Shown: positions 1 to 7,709 of the stretch, piece after piece
How positions within the stretch are numbered: the stretch's first letter is position 1
Layout of the letters: the number at the start of each line of letters is the position of its first letter
Source: Petropleomorpha daqingensis
Lineage (GTDB): Bacteria; Actinomycetota; Actinomycetes; Mycobacteriales; Geodermatophilaceae
Length of the DNA: 64,000 nucleotides
Reading direction: 5' to 3'
Assembly: GCF_013408985.1 (NCBI RefSeq)
Contig: NZ_JACBZT010000001.1
Span: forward strand, 3,985,197 to 4,049,196
Notes under the pieces: generated by a model
The model's database searches: none
Seen by the model: the letters and a program-made list of their open reading frames with translations, nothing else
What the model was told of the DNA's origin: nothing
Program-made: the position numbers and the translations under genes

Positions 1-1048
1 CACCGGAGACCGCGCCGATGCAGTTGCCACCGAGCGCGGCACGCAGCTTGCCGTAGACGAGCTTGTCGAACACCGCGTGCTGGGCGCGCAGCGCGATCCC
101 CGGGCCGCCGGTGTCCTGCGCCTTCGACCAGTCGATGGCCACCTGGGCGGCCTTGTCGAAGATCTTGCCCTTGCCGCCGGAGTCGGCGGTCGCCTTCGCC
201 TGGTTGAAGACCTTCTCGAACACCCGCGGGACGGCGAGCACGAACGTGGGCTGGAACTCGCCGAGGTCGCCGACCAGGTTCTTCACGTCCGGGGTGTGCC
301 CGACGACGGTGCGGGTCTTGACCGCGCCGACCTCCAGCACACGGGCCAGCACGTGCGCCAGCGGGATGAACAGCAGCAGCGAGCCCTCGACCGACAGGAA
401 GCGGCCGAGCAGGGTCATGCCGTTGTTGATCTCGAACAGGAAGTTGCCGTGGGTGAGCTCGCAGCCCTTCGGCCGGCCGGTGGTGCCGCTGGTGTAGATC
501 AGCGTGGCCAGGCTGTCGGCCTTGAGCGTGGCGCGCCGGGCCTCGAGCTCGGCGTCGTCGACGTCCTTGCCCGCGGCGGTCAGCGTGCCGACGGCGTCGT
601 CGTCGAGCACCCAGACCGGGCCGAGATCCGGCGCCTGGTCGCGGACCGACTCCATCGCCTCGGCGTGCTCGGACTTCTCGACTATCGCGGCCTTGGCCGC
701 GGAGTCGGAGAGGATCCACGCCACCTGGTCGGCGCTGGAGGTCTCGTAGACCGGCACGGTGACCGCGCCCGCCGTCCAGATGGCGAAGTCGCAGACGGTC
801 CACTCGTAGCGGGTGCGCGCCTGCAGGGCCACGCGGTCGCCCGCGCCCACCCCCGAGGCGATCAGCCCCTTGGCGACGCCGGCGACCTGGTCGCCGAACT
901 GCTTCCAGGTGACGTCACGCCACTGGCCGTCGCGGTGCACGCGGTAGCCGACCTCGTCGCCGTGCTCGGCGATGTTGGCGGCGAGCAGGTCCGGGATCGC
1001 CTCGTCCGGGCCGACCTCGGTCTTCGCGGGGACGCTGAACTCGCGCAC
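1..1048 (-). CDS. fadD: Long-chain fatty acid-CoA ligase, FadD15 type (partial, C-terminus outside window)
   Basis: Activates fatty acids to acyl-AMP and then acyl-CoA. About 349 residues from the N-terminus are present; the rest lies beyond the window start. The AMP-binding signature YTSGTTGRPKG is readable near residue 185, followed by LTHGNFLFEINN as in FadD15-type ligases. The start is GTG at 1048, preceded by a strong ribosome binding site (GGAGGAGAGG). It is transcribed away from the SRPBCC gene at 1215, and a TAGATT hexamer at 1118-1123 is a candidate promoter. Neighbours match the fadD15-Rv2185c-Rv2184c order known in M. tuberculosis. Family assignment is firm; chain-length preference cannot be read from sequence. 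Confidence 0.93.
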   Translation of the reverse strand, partial: MREFSVPAKTEVGPDEAIPDLLAANIAEHGDEVGYRVHRDGQWRDVTWKQFGDQVAGVAKGLIASGVGAGDRVALQARTRYEWTVCDFAIWTAGAVTVPVYETSSADQVAWILSDSAAKAAIVEKSEHAEAMESVRDQAPDLGPVWVLDDDAVGTLTAAGKDVDDAELEARRATLKADSLATLIYTSGTTGRPKGCELTHGNFLFEINNGMTLLGRFLSVEGSLLLFIPLAHVLARVLEVGAVKTRTVVGHTPDVKNLVGDLGEFQPTFVLAVPRVFEKVFNQAKATADSGGKGKIFDKAAQVAIDWSKAQDTGGPGIALRAQHAVFDKLVYGKLRAALGGNCIGAVSG

Positions 1049-1117
1049 GCCTGGTCCTCTCCTCCCGGACCGTCCGCCGAGCACCGTCGCTCGCGGCCAC
1101 CGGTACGGGTCACGATC

Positions 1118-1158
1118 AATCTACCGTCGCTGGTGGGCGGCGTCCTACTCGTGAGTAG
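1118..1158. promoter_or_regulatory. Candidate fadD promoter with palindromic operator
   Basis: On the minus strand TAGATT (1118-1123) is a plausible -10 element for fadD. A palindrome CTACTC-GT-GAGTAG with perfect 6-bp arms lies at 1145-1158, upstream of that -10. A repressor of lipid metabolism could bind here, but no regulator gene is adjacent, so the role is inferred. Confidence 0.35.
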
Positions 1159-1201
1159 CAGGGAACGGCCCTCCCGGGACCAGCGGCGGCCCGGCAGCGG
1201 T

Positions 1202-1207
1202 TAGCCT
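1202..1207 (+). promoter_or_regulatory. Leaderless -10 element for the SRPBCC gene
   Basis: TAGCCT ends 7 nt before the ATG at 1215 and there is no ribosome binding site, so the transcript probably starts at the start codon. Confidence 0.55.
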
Positions 1208-1214
1208 GCCACCC

Positions 1215-1646
1215 ATGGCCGACCAGTCCACCCAGTCGATCGTCGTCGATGCGCCCGCGGCCGACGTCATGGCGGTGATCGCCGACTTCCCCGCCTACCC
1301 CCAGTGGGTGGCCGCCGCGAAGAAGGTCGAGGTCCTCGAGGACGGCCCCGGTGGGCGGGCCCAGCGGGTGCACTTCGTGCTCGACGCCGGCGCGGTCAAG
1401 GACGACTACGTCCTCGACTACACCTGGGACGGCGACCGCCAGGTGTCGTGGACGCTGGTCCAGGGCCAGATGCAGAAGCGCCAGGACGGCTCGTACACGC
1501 TGGTGGAGAAGGACGGCTCGACCGAGGTCACGTACTCGATCACCATCGACCTGTCGATCCCGATGCTCGGCATGATCAAGCGCAAGGCGGAGAAGGTCAT
1601 CCTGGACACGGCTCTCAAGGAGCTGAAGAAGCGCGTGGAGAGCTGA
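1215..1646 (+). CDS. SRPBCC / polyketide cyclase-like protein (Rv2185c type)
   Basis: A 143-residue START-like lipid-binding fold protein. It opens with the typical strand (QSIVVDAPAADVMAVIADF) and ends in the long C-terminal helix (KAEKVILDTALKELKKRV). The family binds hydrophobic ligands; no ligand or activity can be named here. It starts at ATG 1215 with a leaderless-type promoter. The ArsA-like gene follows 11 nt downstream and fadD diverges upstream, the same trio as Rv2185c, Rv2184c and fadD15 in M. tuberculosis, which suggests a shared lipid-related function. Confidence 0.85.
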   Translation: MADQSTQSIVVDAPAADVMAVIADFPAYPQWVAAAKKVEVLEDGPGGRAQRVHFVLDAGAVKDDYVLDYTWDGDRQVSWTLVQGQMQKRQDGSYTLVEKDGSTEVTYSITIDLSIPMLGMIKRKAEKVILDTALKELKKRVES

Positions 1647-1657
1647 GCAGCGGGCTG

Positions 1658-2803
1658 ATGCGCACGCTGCTGTTCACCGGGCCGGGCGGCGCCGGGACGA
1701 CGACGCTGGCCGCCGGCGCGGCGGTGCAGGCCGCCCGCGCCGGCCGGCGCACGGTGCTGGTGTCCCGGCAGCGGCCGCTGGTCGAGGGGGTCGACGACGT
1801 CGACGGGCTCACCGTGGTCCGGGTCGACGCGCTGGCGGCCGCCGAGGGGATCTGGGAGCGGCACGCGGGCGTGCTCGCCGCGGCCCTGCCGCACGTCGAC
1901 CTGCCGCCGGCAAGCTCCGTCGTCCCGCCGCCCGGTGCGGCCGAGCTCGCCGTGCTGGCCGCGCTGGGCCGGGCCTCGGCCGACGCCGACCTCGTCGTCC
2001 TCGACGCCGGACCGCTCGAGGCCGGCCTGGCGCTGCTCGCGCTGCCGGCCGGCCTGCGCTGGTGGCTCGACGTCGCGCTGCCGCCGCGGGTCCGGGCGCT
2101 GGGGGCGATCCGGACGGCGGCCGTGCGGTCCGGGGCCGCGCGCTCGGGACCGTTGGACGCGCTGCTGGCCGCCCTGCCGGCGGTGGAGCGGCTCGCGGCG
2201 ACCCCGCTGGCCGACCCGGCCGCGACGTCCGTCGTCCTCACGGCGCAGGCCCGCGCCGGCGCCGTCCCGGCTCTCCGCTCGGCGGCGACCACCCTCGGGT
2301 TGCTGGGGCAGCGGCCCGCGGCGGTGCTCGCCCGGGTGCTGCCCGGCGGCGGCACCGGGACGTGGTGGACGCAGCGGCTGGCCGAGCAGGACGAGGCGGT
2401 GGCCGGGCTGGCCGAGATCGCCACGGTGCGGCCCGTGGCCGAGTGCGCCACCACGCCGGCCGACGTCGCCGGCCTCGCCCCGCTCGCCGTCGAGCTGCCG
2501 GAACCCGAGCCGCTGCCGGTGCCCGCCGCCGAACGGCTGGACGGCGCCTGGCGGCTGAGCCTGCCGCTGCCGTTCGCCGAGCGCGACCAGGTGGAGCTGA
2601 CCCGCTGGGCCGACGACCTCGTGATCACCGTGGGCGGGGTGCGCCGGTCGGTGCGACTGGACTCGCTGCTGCGCCGCTGCGCGGTGACCGGGGGCCGGCT
2701 CGAGGAGCCCGGCACCGCCGCCGCGCGGCTCGAGGTCACCTTCGCCCCGGATCCCCGGCTGTGGCCGGCCGATCTTCTTCCCGCCGAGGAGAGTGCGTCA
2801 TGA
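1658..2803 (+). CDS. ArsA/GET3-like ATPase family protein with degenerate P-loop (Rv2184c type)
   Basis: A 381-residue relative of anion-transporting (ArsA) and GET3 ATPases. The N-terminal nucleotide loop reads GPGGAGTTT where the family usually has GKGGVGKTT, so both signature lysines are missing. The C-terminal part keeps the small domain of actinobacterial ArsA homologues (RLSLPLPFAERDQVELTRW, then GGVRRSVRLDSLLRRC). The ATG at 1658 was chosen because it opens directly on the P-loop strand, 11 nt after the SRPBCC stop. The gene overlaps the next one by ATGA. ATP hydrolysis may be lost; the fold assignment is good, the function unknown. Confidence 0.75.
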   Translation: MRTLLFTGPGGAGTTTLAAGAAVQAARAGRRTVLVSRQRPLVEGVDDVDGLTVVRVDALAAAEGIWERHAGVLAAALPHVDLPPASSVVPPPGAAELAVLAALGRASADADLVVLDAGPLEAGLALLALPAGLRWWLDVALPPRVRALGAIRTAAVRSGAARSGPLDALLAALPAVERLAATPLADPAATSVVLTAQARAGAVPALRSAATTLGLLGQRPAAVLARVLPGGGTGTWWTQRLAEQDEAVAGLAEIATVRPVAECATTPADVAGLAPLAVELPEPEPLPVPAAERLDGAWRLSLPLPFAERDQVELTRWADDLVITVGGVRRSVRLDSLLRRCAVTGGRLEEPGTAAARLEVTFAPDPRLWPADLLPAEESAS

Positions 2804-3120
2804 CGACCGGAGCCGACTGGGCCGAGCAGGCCCGCCGACTGCTGGAGGCCGTGAAGGCCGCTGCCGCCCCGGACAGCTCCGGCGACGACACCGGCGAGCA
2901 CCCCGCCGGTGAGTGCAAGTGGTGCCCGCACTGCCAGCTGCTCGCCGTTCTGCGGGGTGACCGGCCCGAGGTGACGGCGGTCCTCGACGACGTGCTGGCC
3001 ACCGCCTCGGCCGCGCTGCGCTCCCTGTCCGGCCAGCCCACGCCGGAGCCGGCCGAGCACGCGGACGAGCCGTCGCACCGCGATCCCGCGCCGACGGTGC
3101 AGCGCATCGACATCGCGTGA
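2800..3120 (+). CDS. DUF5304-like small cysteine-motif protein
   Basis: A 106-residue protein with an amphipathic N-terminal helix (WAEQARRLLEAVK), an acidic linker and a GECKWCPHCQL motif whose three cysteines could bind a metal. It ends in a low-complexity acidic tail. It overlaps the ArsA-like gene by ATGA and the glucokinase gene by GTGA, so all three are probably translated together. From memory, actinobacteria carry such a DUF5304 protein beside an ROK glucokinase. Biochemical function is unknown. Confidence 0.72.
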   Translation: MTTGADWAEQARRLLEAVKAAAAPDSSGDDTGEHPAGECKWCPHCQLLAVLRGDRPEVTAVLDDVLATASAALRSLSGQPTPEPAEHADEPSHRDPAPTVQRIDIA

Positions 3121-4082
3121 GCGAGCCCGCGACGCTGCCGGCCATCGGTGTCGACATCGGCGGCACCAAGGTGCTCGGCGGCCTGGTGACCCCCGACGGT
3201 CGCATCCTGCAGACCGCGCGCCGGGCCACCCCGGGCGCCTCGGTGTCGCAGACCGAGGACGCGATCGCCGGCGTCGTCGCCGATCTGCTCGCCGGCAACG
3301 AGCCGGTCGTCGGCGTCGGGGTGGGCGCGGCCGGGTGGTTCGACCGCACCGGTGACACGGTGCTGTTCAGCCCGCACCTGGCCTGGCGCAACGCCACCCT
3401 GCGCAAGGACCTCGCCGCCCGGCTGCAGCTGCCGCTGTGGGTGGGCAACGACGCCGACGCCGCCGCCTGGGCGGAGTACCGCTACGGCGCGGCCCGGGGC
3501 GCCGACCTGGCGCTGATGATCACGCTGGGCACCGGCATCGGCGGCGGCATGGTCCTCGACGGCCGGCTGCGGCGCGGCTCGCACGGCGTCGCGGGGGAGT
3601 GGGGGCACATGCGGGTCGTCCCCGACGGGCGGCTGTGCGCGTGCGGCAACCGCGGCTGCTGGGAGCAGTACGCCAGCGGCACGGCGCTGGGCCAGACCGC
3701 GCGGGAGGTGGCGACGTCGTCCCCGGCCGCCGCGGCCCAACTGCTGGAGCGGGTGGACGGCGACGCCACGCGGCTCACCGGCGAGGACGTCGCCGCCGCG
3801 GCCGCCGACGGGGACGCGCTGGCGCTGGAGCTGGTCACCGAGGTCGGCACGTGGCTCGGGCAGGGCATCGCCGACCTCGCCGCCGCGCTCGACCCGGAGG
3901 TCGTCGTCATCGGCGGCGGCGTGAGCAAGCTCGGTGAGCTGGTGCTCGCGCCGGCCCGCGAGCGGCTGGAGCGGGCGCTGCCCGGTCGCGGGTTCCGCCC
4001 GGGGCCGCGGATCGTCGCCGCCGAGCTCGGCCCGCACGCCGGCCTGGTCGGCGCCGCCGACCTGGTCCGCCAGGACGCTTAG
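3117..4082 (+). CDS. glkA: ROK family glucokinase
   Basis: Phosphorylates glucose to glucose-6-phosphate in the cytoplasm. The 321-residue protein has the ATP phosphate motif GVDIGGTKVLGG near residue 10, the glucose-binding WVGNDADAAAWAEY region, a glycine-rich TLGTGIGGG turn and the ROK zinc motif CACGNRGCWEQY. It starts at GTG 3117, overlapping the preceding stop, and its 3' end overlaps the convergent TIGR00300 gene by 4 bp. Other ROK sugar kinases are possible, but the gene neighbourhood favours glucokinase. Confidence 0.88.
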   Translation: MSEPATLPAIGVDIGGTKVLGGLVTPDGRILQTARRATPGASVSQTEDAIAGVVADLLAGNEPVVGVGVGAAGWFDRTGDTVLFSPHLAWRNATLRKDLAARLQLPLWVGNDADAAAWAEYRYGAARGADLALMITLGTGIGGGMVLDGRLRRGSHGVAGEWGHMRVVPDGRLCACGNRGCWEQYASGTALGQTAREVATSSPAAAAQLLERVDGDATRLTGEDVAAAAADGDALALELVTEVGTWLGQGIADLAAALDPEVVVIGGGVSKLGELVLAPARERLERALPGRGFRPGPRIVAAELGPHAGLVGAADLVRQDA

Positions 4083-5323
4083 CCTTCCGGCGCCAGCTCT
4101 CTCGCCAGCTGCTCGAGGAACAGGCCGATGTCGGTGACGATGCCCATCGCCTGGGCGCTGCCGCGGTCGGCGAGCTTGGTCACCGTCGCCGGGTTGATGT
4201 CCACGCAGACCAGCGGGATCGACGCCGGCAGGATGTTCCCGGTCGCGATCGAGTGCAGCATCGTCGCGACCATGATGCAGAAGCCGACGCCGGGGAGCTC
4301 GGCGCGCATCGCCCGCTGACCCTCGATGACGTCGGTGTAGACGTCGGGCAGCGGGCCGTCGTCGCGCACGGAGCCGACCAGCACGAAGGGCTTGCCGGCC
4401 TCGACCATCGCGTGCATGACGCCGCCGGTGAGCACGCCCTTCTCGACGGCGGCGGCGATCGACCCGGCCGCCCGGATCGTGTTGATCGCGCGGATGTGGT
4501 GCTCGTGCCCGTGCGGCACCCCCGAGCCCTTGGACAGGTCGACGCCCAGCGAGGTGCCGAACAGCGCCGACTCGATGTCGTGGGTGGCCAGCGCGTTGCC
4601 GGCGAACAGGATGTCGACGTAGCCGGCGCGCACCAGCCGGACCATCGCCGGGGAGGCGCCCGTGTGCACGACGGCCGGCCCGCCCACCCACAGCACCTTC
4701 TGGCCCGCGGCCTTGACCTCGCGCATCCGCTCGGCGATCTGGTGGACCAGCAGCGCCTGCGGCTTCTCGCTGGAGACCGCCGAGGACATGAAGCCGAAGT
4801 CCTCCTCCTCCCCGCGGACGACGCTGGGGGTCATCTCGACCCGCACCCCGTGCGCGCCGCAGACCACCGAATCACCGGCCTTCACGTCGCTGACCGGCAC
4901 GTTGCGCACGAGCGGCCGGCCGCCCTGCTCGGTGACGACCAGCCCGCAGTCCATCTCGGCGCGGTCGACCGGGATCCACTCCCGCTCGAGCCGGACGAAG
5001 GTGTCCAGGTTGGTCGTGGAGTAGAAGTCCTCCGGGAAGACGCCGTCGGACGGCGCCGGCCGCACCGTCGCCGTCCCGGGGTCGACGGCGTTGGCGCCGT
5101 GCACCTGCAGCCGCATGACGATCCGCTCGAGCAGGTCGTGGTCGTCGGCCCGGACCTCCACGCGGGCCGTCGACTCGTCCTGGTGCTCGCGGCCGATGTC
5201 GATGCTCTCGATGCGGTAGTCACCGCCGTACTCGAGGACGTCGTCGAGGACCCGGGCGAGGATGCCGGTGTCCATCAGGTGGCCGGTCAGTTCGACGGTC
5301 GCGGAGGTCGCTGCGCTGCTCAC
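4079..5323 (-). CDS. TIGR00300 / LOR-SDH domain protein (putative ornithine cyclodeaminase)
   Basis: A 414-residue protein of the TIGR00300 family. It has an N-terminal LOR/SDH domain (about residues 1-95, HLMDTGILARVLDDVLE), a linker with a reported-variable DCGLVV segment, and a C-terminal nucleotide-binding part (VLWVGGPAVVHTGAS; VDINPATVTKLADRG). Relatives include the archaeal NAD-dependent ornithine cyclodeaminase and the C-terminal half of cyanobacterial AgrE/ArgZ, which make proline from ornithine. The GTG at 5323 is preferred because TAGCGT lies 7 nt upstream; a more upstream start would place the promoter inside the gene. No arginine genes are nearby, so the reaction is inferred from the family. 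Confidence 0.72.
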   Translation of the reverse strand: MSSAATSATVELTGHLMDTGILARVLDDVLEYGGDYRIESIDIGREHQDESTARVEVRADDHDLLERIVMRLQVHGANAVDPGTATVRPAPSDGVFPEDFYSTTNLDTFVRLEREWIPVDRAEMDCGLVVTEQGGRPLVRNVPVSDVKAGDSVVCGAHGVRVEMTPSVVRGEEEDFGFMSSAVSSEKPQALLVHQIAERMREVKAAGQKVLWVGGPAVVHTGASPAMVRLVRAGYVDILFAGNALATHDIESALFGTSLGVDLSKGSGVPHGHEHHIRAINTIRAAGSIAAAVEKGVLTGGVMHAMVEAGKPFVLVGSVRDDGPLPDVYTDVIEGQRAMRAELPGVGFCIMVATMLHSIATGNILPASIPLVCVDINPATVTKLADRGSAQAMGIVTDIGLFLEQLARELAPEG

Positions 5324-5330
5324 GCCTGGC

Positions 5331-5336
5331 ACGCTA
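5331..5336 (-). promoter_or_regulatory. Leaderless -10 element for the TIGR00300 gene
   Basis: TAGCGT on the minus strand ends 7 nt before GTG 5323, with no ribosome binding site between. Confidence 0.5.
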
Positions 5337-5341
5337 GCGGC

Positions 5342-6016
5342 TCAGACGACGGCTCCGTCATCACCGTCGTCGGTGGACCTGTCGCGCATCCGCGACACCG
5401 CCGTCCCGACGCCGCCGGCGACCGCGGCGAAGCCGAGGACGAGCCCGAGGTCGTCGGACAGCCCGATCACCGACGGCGCCCAGATGAGCACCAGCCCGGC
5501 GGCGACCAGCAGGAACGAGTACAGCGTCGACGGCTTCGGCACCGGCACCTTCGGCGGCGGCGGGGGCTCGAAGTGCTCGTCGGGCCGGTCGAGGACGTCG
5601 GGCTCGGCCGGTGCCGGCGGTGGTGTCTCGGCGGGGGACTCCTCGACGGTCATCTGCCCGTGCTCGGCCTCGAACGCGGCGACGATCCGCGCCCACTCGG
5701 CGTCCTCGTCGAGGTCGCGGCGGACCCGCGCGCGTTCGGGCACCTGCCCGCGGGCGTGCTCGTCGGCGTGCGCGTCGACCAGCGCCCGCGCCTCGGTGCG
5801 GTGGGCGCGGTCGACGAAGAGCCGGTCGGACGGCGGGCTGGGCAGGAAGACGGTGCGCGTGTACGGGCCGACGTCGGCGGCCGGCTCCAGGTAGGCGGCG
5901 ATGCCCGCGTCGTAGAGGACGTCGAGGAGGTGCTCGCCGACGCGCGGATCGACGTCGCGCAGGGGGCTCCACAGTGCGGCGTCGAGGCCGTTGTCCCGCC
6001 GCCCCCGGCCGCTCAC
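5342..6016 (-). CDS. Conserved actinobacterial protein with two C-terminal membrane segments
   Basis: A 224-residue protein I do not recognise by function. The N-terminal 120 residues are soluble (LWSPLRDVDPRVGEHLLDVL, then an arginine- and glutamate-rich segment). A proline-rich stretch (EPPPPPKVPVPKP) leads to two hydrophobic helices (LYSFLLVAAGLVLIWA; LGLVLGFAAVAGGVGTAV) and a short acidic tail. This suggests a cytoplasmic domain anchored by a C-terminal hairpin. The GTG start at 6016 overlaps the stop of the esterase gene by GTGA, so the two are co-transcribed. Confidence 0.7.
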   Translation of the reverse strand: MSGRGRRDNGLDAALWSPLRDVDPRVGEHLLDVLYDAGIAAYLEPAADVGPYTRTVFLPSPPSDRLFVDRAHRTEARALVDAHADEHARGQVPERARVRRDLDEDAEWARIVAAFEAEHGQMTVEESPAETPPPAPAEPDVLDRPDEHFEPPPPPKVPVPKPSTLYSFLLVAAGLVLIWAPSVIGLSDDLGLVLGFAAVAGGVGTAVSRMRDRSTDDGDDGAVV

Positions 6017-6816
6017 GTCGGCTCCGGGTCGCCCGCGCGGGTGCGGGCGCGGATCCAGTCGACCGAGCCCTCGAAGATCGTCGGGGCGTCGTTGTCGAGG
6101 GTCGCGACGTGGTAGCTGTTCTCCAGCAGCACCTCGGTGACGTCGGTGCTGGAGACGCCGGCGAGCAGCACCTTGCCGGAGGCGGGCTCGACGACGTGGT
6201 CCTCGGTGCTGCGGTAGAGCAGCACGGGCGCGCGGACCCGCCCCAGGTCGGCGCGGGTCGCCGTCCACAGCCGGCGCAGCCCGAGCACGGCCCGCGTCGG
6301 CAGCTTGGGGTAGGCGAGCTCGGTGATGCCGGGCTTCTTGATGTCGCTGGCGATCGGCGCCCAGCTCGGGGTGAGCTTCGCCAGCAGCGGCAGCAGCTTG
6401 GCGTCCAGTCGCTGGGTCAGCAGGGACGGGTTGACCAGCACGAGGGCGGCGACGTCGTCCGGGCGGGTCTCGGCCAGCCGGATCGCCAGGGTGCCGCCCA
6501 TCGACAGCCCGGCGACGACGACGCGGTCGACGTCGCGGGCGAGCTCGTCGAAGGCCGCGCCGACCGCGGCCGTCCAGTCCTCCTCGGTGACCAGGTTGCA
6601 GTCCTGCCACCGCGTGCCGTGGCCGGGCAGCAGCGGGCAGCGCACCGCGAACCCCTCGGCGGCGAGGTGCTCGCCCCACGGGCGCATGCTCATCGGCGTG
6701 CCGGTGAACCCGTGCACGAGCAGCACCCCGGTGCGCCCGTCGGGGCCGTCGCCGCCGGGGAACGCGAACGGCTCGGCGCCCGGGAGCACCTCGGCGGGCA
6801 GGTCCGACTGCGGCAC
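6013..6816 (-). CDS. Alpha/beta hydrolase, carboxylesterase / monoacylglycerol lipase type
   Basis: A 267-residue serine hydrolase of the Est30/monoacylglycerol lipase group. Visible are the oxyanion segment LLVHGFTGTP (about residues 32-41), the nucleophile elbow GLSMGG with Ser105, an aspartate in STEDHVV and the histidine in NSYHVATLD. It starts at GTG 6816 with GAGGAGGA six nt upstream. It probably hydrolyses short- or medium-chain acyl esters in the cytoplasm. It is translationally coupled to the membrane protein downstream and lies next to divergently transcribed plsC, so a lipid link is plausible. Confidence 0.82.
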   Translation of the reverse strand: MPQSDLPAEVLPGAEPFAFPGGDGPDGRTGVLLVHGFTGTPMSMRPWGEHLAAEGFAVRCPLLPGHGTRWQDCNLVTEEDWTAAVGAAFDELARDVDRVVVAGLSMGGTLAIRLAETRPDDVAALVLVNPSLLTQRLDAKLLPLLAKLTPSWAPIASDIKKPGITELAYPKLPTRAVLGLRRLWTATRADLGRVRAPVLLYRSTEDHVVEPASGKVLLAGVSSTDVTEVLLENSYHVATLDNDAPTIFEGSVDWIRARTRAGDPEPT

Positions 6817-6913
6817 TGGGCGTCCTCCTCGAGGCGGCGACGGAGAGTCACCGGGTGGGCACTGTTGTAGTTCGTGCCCCGGGCTCCCTAGTCTGGCAGT
6901 TCACGAGGGAGGC

Positions 6914-7672
6914 GTGTTGTTCTACTGGTTCCTCAAGTTCGTGGCCGTCGGGCCGGTGGCCAAGCTGGTCTTCCGTCCGCAGCCCGAGGGCACCGAGAAC
7001 GTGCCCGCGGAGGGTGCGGCGATCCTGGCCAGCAACCACCTGTCGGCCGCTGACTGGATCTTCATGCCGCTCATGCTCCGGCGGCGGGTCACCTTCCTGG
7101 CGAAGCAGGAGTACTTCACCGGGAAGGGGGTCAAGGGCTGGGCGCAGCGCGTCTTCTTCGCCGGCAGCGGCCAGGTGCCCATCGACCGGACCAACGCCTC
7201 CGCCGCCGAGGACGCCATCCAGACCGGCATCCGGATCCTGCGCGGGGGCCACCTCCTGGGCATCTACCCCGAGGGCACCCGCTCGCCCGACGGGCGCCTC
7301 TACCGCGGCAAGACCGGCATCGCCCGGATGACGCTGGAGACCGGCGCCCCCGTCGTCCCCCTCGCGATGGTCTACAAGACCACGAAGCTGCCCTTCGGCA
7401 AGAAGCTGACCCGGGTCTGCGTTCGGTTCGGCAAGCCGCTGGACTTCTCCCGCTACGAGGGGATGTCCGGCGACCGGTTCGTCGAGCGCTCGATCACCGA
7501 CGAGATCATGTACGAGATCATGACGCTGTCCGGTCAGGAGTACGTCGACGTCTACGGCGCGACGGTGAAGAAGTCGATGGACGCCACCGGGGACAGCGCG
7601 GAGAAGGTGCTGACCCGGCTGCAGCCGCCGTCCGACGAGTCCGGGGACCGGGTCGACTCGATCGCCAGTTGA
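6914..7672 (+). CDS. plsC: 1-acyl-sn-glycerol-3-phosphate acyltransferase family (PlsC)
   Basis: Transfers an acyl chain to lysophosphatidic acid or a related acceptor at the membrane. The 252-residue protein carries acyltransferase block I, NHLSAADW (HX4D), the block with IPEGTRS-type sequence (GIYPEGTRSPDG) and an N-terminal hydrophobic segment (LFYWFLKFVAVGPVAKLVF). A GAGGGAGG ribosome binding site ends 1 nt before GTG 6914 and 4 nt before TTG 6917, so either may be the true start. It resembles Rv2182c, also found in this neighbourhood in mycobacteria, and ends at a strong hairpin shared with convergent trpS. Confidence 0.85.
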   Translation: MLFYWFLKFVAVGPVAKLVFRPQPEGTENVPAEGAAILASNHLSAADWIFMPLMLRRRVTFLAKQEYFTGKGVKGWAQRVFFAGSGQVPIDRTNASAAEDAIQTGIRILRGGHLLGIYPEGTRSPDGRLYRGKTGIARMTLETGAPVVPLAMVYKTTKLPFGKKLTRVCVRFGKPLDFSRYEGMSGDRFVERSITDEIMYEIMTLSGQEYVDVYGATVKKSMDATGDSAEKVLTRLQPPSDESGDRVDSIAS

Positions 7673-7695
7673 GGGGCTCCCCGCCGGGGAGCCCC
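7673..7695. terminator. Bidirectional terminator-like hairpin between plsC and trpS
   Basis: A perfect 10-bp stem, GGGGCTCCCC paired with GGGGAGCCCC around a 3-nt loop, lies directly after the plsC stop and before the end of convergent trpS. It lacks a T-run, as is common in high-GC actinobacteria. Confidence 0.7.
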
Positions 7696-7709
7696 TCCCT
7701 CGTCACGGG

